NCBI GenBank assembly: GCA_900319935.1
Contig: ONQJ01000004.1
Location: forward strand, 1-33,937
From: an uncultured Eubacteriales bacterium
GTDB lineage: Bacteria > Bacillota > Clostridia > Oscillospirales > Oscillospiraceae
DNA: 33,937 nt
Direction of reading: 5' to 3'
Numbering within the stretch: position 1 is the first letter of the stretch; each line of letters starts with the position of its first letter. Shown piece after piece: positions 16,369 through 22,527 of the stretch. The notes beneath the pieces are model-generated. The model ran no database searches, was not told the DNA's origin, and saw only the letters and a list, made by a program, of their open reading frames with translations. Position numbers and translations under genes: made by a program.

Positions 16369-17033
16369 AATTCTTCTCCTCCTTCGGTATCGTTCAGAAT
16401 CGCGATCTCCAGGTTCCCGTTCCGGCAGCGCAGGGCGTCGAGAAATTCCTGCAGTCTGTCGGGGTCTTTCATTTCGATTTTGTAATCCAGTTTATACAGA
16501 CTCCCCATATTGGAGGTCTTGGCCTTCACGAGCTTCCGGCTTTTCGTGTACTGCTCGAAGAGGTCGTCGAAGGCGTTTGCGAAGTGCAGCGACTCGGGCA
16601 CGGTGATGTGCAGCGCCGCGAAGCGCTCGCAGCTCATCGGGACGCGGGAGAGCAGCAGGATCAGGCCGGACGCGATCAGCGTGAAGAGCAGGGCGATCGC
16701 GACGTAGCCCGCCGCGCAGGCGAGGCCCGCGGCCATGACCAGAAAGATCGCGGAGATGTCCCGCGCCCTGCCCGCCGCGCTGCGGAAGCGCACCAGCGAG
16801 AAGGCGCCCGCCACGGCGATGCCGGTGCCCACGCTGCCGTTGACCATCAGGATCACCGTAGCGACGATGATCGGCAGCACGACCAGGGAGATCAGAAAGC
16901 TGCGGCTCGACGTGCTCTCACGGCCGAGCGTCAGCGCCGCGATCGCGCCGCAGAGCCCGGCGAAGAGCAGGCAGAGCAGATATTGGCCGACCGAGAAGCT
17001 CCCGGTCAGGATCGAACTAAAGATTGACGACAT
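16365..17033 (-). CDS. DUF4956 membrane protein
   Basis: This 222-residue protein has three or four membrane helices in its first 130 residues and a soluble C-terminal domain of about 90 residues. The conserved signature GTGIAVAGAFSLVRFRSAAG, with two basic residues next to the membrane, identifies DUF4956, a family of unknown function commonly found beside VTC-domain polyphosphate-polymerase-like genes. The C-terminal half (LYKLDYKIEMKDPDRLQEFLDAL) has an ACT-like alternation and could be regulatory, as in MgtC-type proteins, but that is an inference. AAGGAGG eight bases upstream fixes the ATG. It overlaps the VTC gene by 17 bases. Confidence 0.85.
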   Translation of the reverse strand: MSSIFSSILTGSFSVGQYLLCLLFAGLCGAIAALTLGRESTSSRSFLISLVVLPIIVATVILMVNGSVGTGIAVAGAFSLVRFRSAAGRARDISAIFLVMAAGLACAAGYVAIALLFTLIASGLILLLSRVPMSCERFAALHITVPESLHFANAFDDLFEQYTKSRKLVKAKTSNMGSLYKLDYKIEMKDPDRLQEFLDALRCRNGNLEIAILNDTEGGEEL

Positions 17034-17760
17034 GTCTTTGTCCTCCTTCTATCAAGCAAACAGGATGGTCCCTTTCTTCCAGCGTCCGCAGATAGGCCTC
17101 TCCGTACTTGGAGAAGCTGCCCGGCAGGATCCCCTCCGCGTCCAGCGCGTCCGCCAGCCACAGCGGCATGGCGCCCGCCGTTTTGATCTCGAGCAGCACC
17201 GTGTCTTTCGGCAGCAGGGGGGCTCCCGCGGAGCCGCGGTCGAGCCGCAGTTCGGTCTCGCGGCAGCGGATGTTCCGGTCGAAGGTCAGACGGAGGTCGG
17301 GGTGCGCCTCGTCGAACCAGGCCTCGCGCTCGCAGGCGATCAGCATCGCGGCTTTCGGCCTTCCGTAGAGCCGCATGGCCCAGTCGAGTTCGGACATGAT
17401 CTGGCTTTCATAGGGCTTGATCCCCATGCGCAGATAGCGTTCCGCTTCCTTCAGCGTCATGGCCGCGCGGCGCTTGTACACCACGCCGCCGTATTTCTTC
17501 TTGAGCTCGAGAAACACGGTGGAATCTGCCCCCGCCGTGCCGTAGCTGCGCAGACGTAGCTTTTCCTTGTAGTCCGCCGCCTCGATCGAATTGCGGATGA
17601 TGCGCCTGTCGGGGGTGTCCAGATAGAGGCTCAGCACCGTGCTGCGGCCGAACTCGTCCGGTCTCAGATGCGCGCCGATCCTTTGAAACAGCGTCTCGTA
17701 CTGCGCCTCGGAGAGAAGATATTTCTTCTCGATCCTCTTGAATATACAGGTCGCGTCCAT
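17017..17760 (-). CDS. VTC-domain (polyphosphate polymerase-like) protein
   Basis: This 247-residue soluble protein is a complete VTC domain of the triphosphate-tunnel metalloenzyme superfamily. In yeast Vtc4 this domain polymerises ATP gamma-phosphate into polyphosphate; bacterial members are largely untested. The basic and acidic tunnel residues are visible in order: FKRIEKKYLL, LYLDTPD, KEKLRLRSYG, FLELKKKY, VYKRR, AACEREAW-like IACEREAWF, LRLTFDRNIRCRE, VLLEIKTAG and the terminal SFSKYGEAYL, so activity is plausible. AAGGAGG lies nine bases before the ATG. It leads the unit VTC - DUF4956 - beta-helix lipoprotein. A CotH kinase gene, a frequent partner, is not in the window. Confidence 0.88.
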   Translation of the reverse strand: MDATCIFKRIEKKYLLSEAQYETLFQRIGAHLRPDEFGRSTVLSLYLDTPDRRIIRNSIEAADYKEKLRLRSYGTAGADSTVFLELKKKYGGVVYKRRAAMTLKEAERYLRMGIKPYESQIMSELDWAMRLYGRPKAAMLIACEREAWFDEAHPDLRLTFDRNIRCRETELRLDRGSAGAPLLPKDTVLLEIKTAGAMPLWLADALDAEGILPGSFSKYGEAYLRTLEERDHPVCLIEGGQRHVVNL

Positions 17761-17792
17761 TTGTCATGACCTCCTTCCCTGTTTCTGAGGCC

Positions 17793-17823
17793 ATCATAGA
17801 CGCGCAAACTTAATCCAACTTAA
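17793..17823 (-). promoter_or_regulatory. Promoter with direct-repeat operator of the VTC-DUF4956 unit
   Basis: On the minus strand TATGAT (17793-17798) has no proper -35 box. In its place are two copies of TTAAGTT (17817-17823 and 17807-17813) spaced three bases apart, giving a 10-base period. This is the arrangement of OmpR-family response-regulator sites that activate at weak promoters. Confidence 0.6.
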
Positions 17824-17836
17824 AAGGACGAAAAAA

Positions 17837-17864
17837 ATCCCTCCGGGCAAAAAACCGGAGGGAT
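17837..17864 (-). terminator. Terminator of the MATE-PfkB-esterase operon
   Basis: A 10-bp inverted repeat (17837-17846 and 17855-17864) is followed, on the minus strand, by a run of seven T. It lies 75 bases after the esterase stop codon, upstream of the VTC promoter. Confidence 0.88.
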
Positions 17865-17938
17865 AAATACATTTTGAAGGGGGCGCGGCCCGGGGACGAA
17901 GCCTCCGCGGCGAAGCGGGCGCGCGCTTTCTCCGTCGG

Positions 17939-19102
17939 TCAGAACATCAGCAGCAGCGCGTCGTACAGGCTCGTCGTCCAGGCGATGAAGTTATGCCCCG
18001 CGCCGACGGCGAGCATCCGGGCGTTCTGCCCGTCGGTCACGCGCTCGACCCGGCTGCAGATGCTGCGGTAGATGCTCCGGTGGATCGAAGCGGTCTCCTG
18101 ATCGTCCGACATGCCGTAGCTGGCGATATAGCTGAAGATCTCGTACCCGCGGTTTTCCTCCGACTCGAGCTGCGCGGAGACGCGGCTGTTGTCGCCGTTG
18201 GAGAAGCAGCAGAAATTCCCGACGACGTCGAGACAGCGCGGCATGACGCAGGAATAGGTGTACATCGAGCCGCGGCTCAGGCCGCCGACAGCCAGATGCG
18301 CGCGGCCCGCGCGCAGTTCCTCGGGGCTGCCCCCGCCGAGATAAGTGGAAAAATGCTGCGCGACGTACGGCAGGAGAAGCTCTCTTAAGACCTTCTCGCC
18401 CTTCTCCGGCTGCGCGAAGGCGCGGTTGGAGATCCCGACGATCAGAAAGGGCTCGCAGAGCCGTTCCTCGACCATGCGGTCGTAGACGCGGCGGAACTCG
18501 ATCTCGCCGAGGCGCGTCGGCTCGGGCTCGTCGGTCCAGTCGGCGGCCTGCCCGCCGTCGCCGTGCATCAGCACGACCACGTTGTATCGGGTCTCCTCGC
18601 TATAATCCCAGGGCAGCCACACGGCGATCTCAAGCTCCGCCTCTTCTCCGTCCGACAGCGTCTCGCGGAAGCAGCGCCCCTCGTGTTCGGAGGGCTGGAA
18701 ATAGCGCTCGGGCAGCTCGGCGAAATACAGCGGGGCCTCGGCTCCGCAGACATCGCAGACCCCGTCCATGCCGAAGTGGTGACAAAAGGCCTCGCCGCAG
18801 ATCGGGCAGAGCGCGGTCTCCGGGTCGTGGCTCTGATTGCGGCAGCGCCAGCCGCAGACGAGACAGCGGTGCTCCCCGTCGAAGCCCGAAGAATGATCGC
18901 AGACAAAGCCGCAGAGCGTGCAGAGCCCCGTTTCGGGATCGAAGAGATGCCGGTGCGGCGTCGCCTCGGGCGCGGCCTCCTCCCGCGCGGGAAGCTCCGA
19001 CACGGGAAGGAGCGCGGGGCCCTTCGAGGCGCGAAGGGCGCAGAGCACCACGCACACGATCAGCAGCAGCGCAATAAGGACGAGCGAGGTCTTTTTACTC
19101 AT
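17939..19102 (-). CDS. Membrane-anchored esterase with four CxxC knuckles
   Basis: The 387-residue protein has one N-terminal hydrophobic anchor (residues 5-23), then a Cys/His-rich segment, then an alpha/beta-hydrolase of the feruloyl/acetyl-esterase (esterase D-like) type. The hydrolase shows an oxyanion motif HGDGG (180-184), nucleophile Ser276 in GLSRG and a probable catalytic His370 (GAGHNF). The segment at 50-120 has four C-x2-C pairs (61/64, 80/83, 99/102, 116/119) at 17-19-residue spacing; three are followed by a further Cys (68, 87, 107), and His residues lie between. This reads as tandem zinc ribbons on the outer side of the membrane, which is unusual. It follows the PfkB kinase by 15 bases. 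Substrate unknown; a polysaccharide ester is possible. Confidence 0.82.
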   Translation of the reverse strand: MSKKTSLVLIALLLIVCVVLCALRASKGPALLPVSELPAREEAAPEATPHRHLFDPETGLCTLCGFVCDHSSGFDGEHRCLVCGWRCRNQSHDPETALCPICGEAFCHHFGMDGVCDVCGAEAPLYFAELPERYFQPSEHEGRCFRETLSDGEEAELEIAVWLPWDYSEETRYNVVVLMHGDGGQAADWTDEPEPTRLGEIEFRRVYDRMVEERLCEPFLIVGISNRAFAQPEKGEKVLRELLLPYVAQHFSTYLGGGSPEELRAGRAHLAVGGLSRGSMYTYSCVMPRCLDVVGNFCCFSNGDNSRVSAQLESEENRGYEIFSYIASYGMSDDQETASIHRSIYRSICSRVERVTDGQNARMLAVGAGHNFIAWTTSLYDALLLMF

Positions 19103-19117
19103 GGCCTTTTCCGAGGA

Positions 19118-20050
19118 TCAGTCCTCGACCTCGATATCCAGCCCCAGCTCCTGCGGCCGGAAGCGCGGACAGACGTTCTCGGCCACCGTGATGACGGAGG
19201 CGGCGAGCCGCGTGCCGATCTCGACAGCCTCCGGCATGCTCTTGCCGTAGGTCAGCCCGATCGCGACGCCGGCGCAGAAGGCGTCGCCCGCGCCGGTGGT
19301 GTCGCGCACGGTCACGCTGCTGGCGGGATAGACGCCGCAGAGCCCGTCCTTCGTCGCGTAGACCGCGCCGCGGCTGCCCATCGTGACGATCATCGAGGGG
19401 AAGTCGGCGTTGGCCAGGTTCTGCGAGAGCGCCTCGCACAGCTCCTCGGGGCTGAAGGCGGAAAAGTCGCTGACGAAGAGGATGCCGGCCTCCTGCACGT
19501 TGCACACGAAGCAGTCGATATCCTGCAGGAAGTCGCGCCGCAGCGAGGCGATGGACATGTTCGCCACGACGGCGTAGACCTTCTTTTCATATTTGCGCGC
19601 GTATTTGAGCACGCGCTTGACGACCTCCTTGTCAAGGTCGATCTCGATGACGATGCTGTCCGCGCCGGAGAAGATCTCGTCGCCCTTCTCGTCGAGGAGC
19701 TGCACCATCGCGTCCATGTTCGGACGCTTGGAGATCGAGCCGACGACGTCGCCGCTCTCGTCGAAGACGGCGAGCCAGATGCCCATGCCGTCCGGCACGG
19801 AGACGACGTAATCGGTGTTCACGCGGTGGTTATTCAGCTTGCGCAGCACCTCCGCGCCCTCCGCCGTGTCGTCCACCATGCTGACGAACACGGGCCGGAG
19901 CTCGATGTTGCCGATATCCTCGGCCACGTTGCGCCCCACGCCGCCGTGCACGATCTGCACGCTGCCGGAATTGCGCCCTCCCGGGATATAGAGATCCTCC
20001 GGGAAGCCCTTGATGTCCACGAATACGTTTCCCACGACCACGATCGCCAT
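19118..20050 (-). CDS. PfkB-family carbohydrate/nucleoside kinase
   Basis: This 310-residue ribokinase-fold enzyme phosphorylates a sugar or nucleoside with ATP. It begins with the typical strand VVVGNVFVDIKG, has the substrate-side GGVGRNVAEDI glycine motif near residue 37, and carries the PfkB signature RDTTGAGDAFCAGVAIGL with the catalytic Asp near residue 255. The GRNVA motif and overall length resemble pseudouridine and ribokinase-like members, but the substrate cannot be decided. The initial domain includes the unusual insertion LYIPGGRNSGSVQIVH. It sits 24 bases after the MATE gene and 15 bases before the esterase, in one operon. Confidence 0.88.
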   Translation of the reverse strand: MAIVVVGNVFVDIKGFPEDLYIPGGRNSGSVQIVHGGVGRNVAEDIGNIELRPVFVSMVDDTAEGAEVLRKLNNHRVNTDYVVSVPDGMGIWLAVFDESGDVVGSISKRPNMDAMVQLLDEKGDEIFSGADSIVIEIDLDKEVVKRVLKYARKYEKKVYAVVANMSIASLRRDFLQDIDCFVCNVQEAGILFVSDFSAFSPEELCEALSQNLANADFPSMIVTMGSRGAVYATKDGLCGVYPASSVTVRDTTGAGDAFCAGVAIGLTYGKSMPEAVEIGTRLAASVITVAENVCPRFRPQELGLDIEVED

Positions 20051-20074
20051 AGTACGTTCTCTCTTTCTATGTGT

Positions 20075-21433
20075 TTATGCTGATTGCTTTTCTTTTTCAA
20101 AACTGTGCAGCCAGTCCGCCCGGAAATAGTAGACGACCAGGAAGATCGTGCTGAGCAGCCAGGTCAGCGGATAGACCCAGTTGACCACGTCGATCGTGTG
20201 CCGGAAGGGCATCACGGCCGAGAGGAAGCCCACGCGCACCACGCACCAGAACAGCAGCATCGCCAGCATCGGGATATTGGCCTTGCCCGCGCCGCGCAGC
20301 ACGGCGGAGAGACAGTGCGAGGCCGCCAGCAGGAAGAAGAACACCGAGCAGACCTTCGCCCTGCCCACGCCGAAGGCGATGGCCTCGGGCTCGGAGGTGA
20401 AGGCGCCGAGCAGATACGGCGCGGCCAGATAGATCGCCATGCCGATGAGCTCGGCCGAGGCGAGCGAGCAGAGGATGCCGAAGCGCGCCCCGCGCCTGGC
20501 GCGGCCGAATTCGCGCGCGCCGAGGTTCTGGCCCACGAAGGTGGTCAGCGCCATCTGAAAGCTGGTGATCGGCAGGAAGGCGAAGCCCTCGATCTTGGAG
20601 TACGCGCCGCAGCCGGCCACGGCCATCGTGCCGAAGGAGTTGACGTAGGACTGGACCACCACGTTCGCAATCGCGATGACCGAGTTCTGCATGCCGGTGG
20701 GCAGACCGTAGCGCACGATCAGCCCCAGCATCTCCCGGTCGAAGCCGAGCTCGCGCAGGACGAGGCGGTGGCTCTCGTGCGTGCGCATCAGCCGGATCGC
20801 GCACAGCAGCGCGCTGACGAGCTGGGAGAGGATCGTCGCGAACGCGGCGCCCCTGACGCCCAGGGAGAGCACGGCCACGAACAGCAAATCGAGCACGACG
20901 TTGAGCAGCGAAGAGACGACAAGGAAGTACAGCGGCGTGCGGCTGTCGCCCACGGCGCGCATGATCCCGCAGAGGGAGTTGTACATCACCATGCCGATCG
21001 AGCCGGAAAAGATGATGCGGATATAGGAGACGGAGAGCTCCATCACGTCCTCGGGCGTGCCCATCAGGCGCAGCAGCCAGGGCGTGAGCGTCGTGCCGGC
21101 GAGCGTCAGCAGCGCGGCGGTGACCAGGTTGAAGGCCACGGCGGTGTGGATCGCCAGACGCATCTTTTCCTCGTCCCGCGCGCCGAAGAAGCGGGAGATG
21201 ACGACGCCCGCGCCGATCGAGACGCCGACGAAGAAGCTGATGAGCAGAAAGCTCAGGTTGCCCGTCGCGCTGACGGCGGCGAGCGCGCCGTTGCCGACGA
21301 AATTGCCCACGATCAGCGCGTCCGCCACGTTATAGAGTTGTTGAAACAGATTCCCGATGAACACGGGCGCGGCGAAGCGGAGCATTTTTCCGCTGATGCT
21401 GCCCTCGGTCATCAGAAGCTGGGTGGAGTGCAA
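20075..21433 (-). CDS. MATE-family multidrug/cation antiporter
   Basis: About 452 residues with twelve hydrophobic helices and the MATE opening motif (MLRFAAPVFIGNLFQQLYNVAD, shown here by PVFIGNLFQQLYNVAD) identify a NorM/DinF-type exporter that uses an Na+ or H+ gradient. The substrate is unknown. The start is debatable. The longest frame uses GTG at 21442, but that GTG is part of GAGGTG, which would be an ideal ribosome site six bases before TTG at 21433; TTG is therefore preferred. An ATG at 21412 (MTEGSISGK) has no ribosome site. It heads an operon with the PfkB kinase and esterase genes; its promoter is at 21469-21498. Confidence 0.88.
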   Translation of the reverse strand: MHSTQLLMTEGSISGKMLRFAAPVFIGNLFQQLYNVADALIVGNFVGNGALAAVSATGNLSFLLISFFVGVSIGAGVVISRFFGARDEEKMRLAIHTAVAFNLVTAALLTLAGTTLTPWLLRLMGTPEDVMELSVSYIRIIFSGSIGMVMYNSLCGIMRAVGDSRTPLYFLVVSSLLNVVLDLLFVAVLSLGVRGAAFATILSQLVSALLCAIRLMRTHESHRLVLRELGFDREMLGLIVRYGLPTGMQNSVIAIANVVVQSYVNSFGTMAVAGCGAYSKIEGFAFLPITSFQMALTTFVGQNLGAREFGRARRGARFGILCSLASAELIGMAIYLAAPYLLGAFTSEPEAIAFGVGRAKVCSVFFFLLAASHCLSAVLRGAGKANIPMLAMLLFWCVVRVGFLSAVMPFRHTIDVVNWVYPLTWLLSTIFLVVYYFRADWLHSFEKEKQSA

Positions 21434-21468
21434 AGCTTTCACCTCAAAACGTGCTGTCGAATACAGCC

Positions 21469-21498
21469 ATTATATGACGCGCGGGGCGCGTCCGTCAA
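21469..21498 (-). promoter_or_regulatory. Sigma-A promoter of the MATE operon
   Basis: On the minus strand TTGACG (21493-21498) and TATAAT (21469-21474) are 18 bases apart. The -35 box overlaps the stop codon of the upstream YgjP-like gene. Confidence 0.75.
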
Positions 21499-22199
21499 TC
21501 GTTTAACAGCGCGGCAAAGGCGCGCAGCTCCCTTCGGCGGGCCTTCCAGTCCGGGATCGCGCGCGCGAGCGCGGCGTAAAAGGCGGGGGAGTGGTCGGCA
21601 TGCAGGAAATGCGTCAGCTCATGGGCGACCACGTACTCGACGCAGTCCTCCGGCACGGCGGCGAGCCGCGCGTTGAAGGTCACGACTCTCTTCGCCGGGC
21701 GGCAGTTGCCCCAGCAGGAGCGCATCGCGCGCATACGGATCTCCGGCCGCGGCACGCCGAGCGCGGCGAACTGCGGATAAAGCCTGTCGAAGGCCGCCAG
21801 GCAGAGCGCCTCGCTCTCGGCGCGGTACCACCTGTCCAGCGCGCGCCGCACGCTTTCGGCGCTCTGGGTATCGCGCACGCACAGACGCAGGGTATCGCCC
21901 TCGACGCGCGCGGAGGAGCGGGAGGCGCGTGCGAGCGCGAGCGTGAGCGTCCGCCCGCGCCAGGGCAGGGCCGCGCCGTCCTCGCAGGGCGGGAAGGGCG
22001 TTCTTTCCGTGCGCGCCAGCGCGCCGAGGATGAAGTCCGCGCGCTCGCGCAGAAAGCCATCGATCACCGCGGACGGCACCCAGCGCGGAGCGGAGACGAA
22101 GACCTCGCCGCCGCGCACGCGCAGGTTCACGTTCTTCACCCGCTTGCGCTCGAGCGTATAGGCGGTCGGTATTCCGTTGAGAGAGATCGTTCTTTTCAT
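21495..22199 (-). CDS. YgjP-like (DUF45) zinc metallopeptidase
   Basis: The 234-residue cytosolic protein belongs to the YgjP/WLM-related M48-like family, of unknown substrate. Its zinc motif is HELTHFLHADHSPAFY near residue 187, with HExxH plus a downstream His, preceded by the family motif MRSCWGNCRPAKRVVTFN. The N-terminal KRVKNVNLRVRGGEVFVSAP is also typical. The ATG at 22199 (MKRTISLNG) is chosen over an ATG 36 bases upstream because the -10 box lies between them. That -10 box ends only seven bases before the ATG, so the mRNA may lack a leader even though GGGGGA also precedes the start. Confidence 0.88.
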   Translation of the reverse strand: MKRTISLNGIPTAYTLERKRVKNVNLRVRGGEVFVSAPRWVPSAVIDGFLRERADFILGALARTERTPFPPCEDGAALPWRGRTLTLALARASRSSARVEGDTLRLCVRDTQSAESVRRALDRWYRAESEALCLAAFDRLYPQFAALGVPRPEIRMRAMRSCWGNCRPAKRVVTFNARLAAVPEDCVEYVVAHELTHFLHADHSPAFYAALARAIPDWKARRRELRAFAALLND

Positions 22200-22206
22200 A
22201 TCCCCC

Positions 22207-22235
22207 ATTATACGCCGCAGCGCAGAAAAGGACAA
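22207..22235 (-). promoter_or_regulatory. Sigma-A promoter of the YgjP-like gene, probably leaderless
   Basis: On the minus strand TTGTCC (22230-22235) and TATAAT (22207-22212) are spaced 17 bases. Transcription starting about seven bases after the -10 would begin at or next to the ATG at 22199. Confidence 0.7.
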
Positions 22236-22407
22236 GAGAGAGCGTCACCGTATCAAAACAGGTGCAGAAACAGGCCGGACCAAAGAAAAAGACGCGGAGC
22301 CGGGAACAAAAAAACCGCGGCGCTTCGCACTTTGCATAAAAAAGAACGCCGCTTTTGTGTATATGTCCGAAAATGCGAAAAAAGAGCCAAATCCTTCAAA
22401 AAACAGG

Positions 22408-22442
22408 TATAATAGAAGCGGCGCCGGGACACAGGGGCCTGT
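22408..22442 (+). promoter_or_regulatory. nifJ promoter -10 box and downstream palindrome
   Basis: A perfect TATAAT (22408-22413) has no clear -35 partner. The palindrome ACAGG-GG-CCTGT (22431-22442) lies about 10-20 bases after the expected transcription start, where a repressor would block elongation. Which protein binds is unknown. Confidence 0.5.
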
Positions 22443-22527
22443 TCCGTCATGCCCTTTCGGCCCGCGCCGCATGAAAATGTACCCGTACTCCGGCATATAG
22501 GAAAGAAAATATCAAGGAGGAATTCTT

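Larger units (their letters stand above)
22200..22527. other. Divergent intergenic region between the YgjP-like gene and nifJ
   Basis: These 328 bases are A-rich on the plus strand and much lower in GC than the genes. They hold the YgjP-like promoter (22207-22235), a weak hairpin (22317-22322 with 22347-22352, then TTTT), the nifJ -10 box (22408-22413), the palindrome ACAGGGGCCTGT (22431-22442) and the nifJ ribosome site. Short frames here have no ribosome site or family resemblance and I do not call them genes. Confidence 0.6.

Noticed and set aside
22177..22500. Possible 107-codon gene upstream of nifJ
   Set aside because: It starts inside the YgjP-like gene, contains the nifJ -10 box, lacks a ribosome site and has no recognisable domain.
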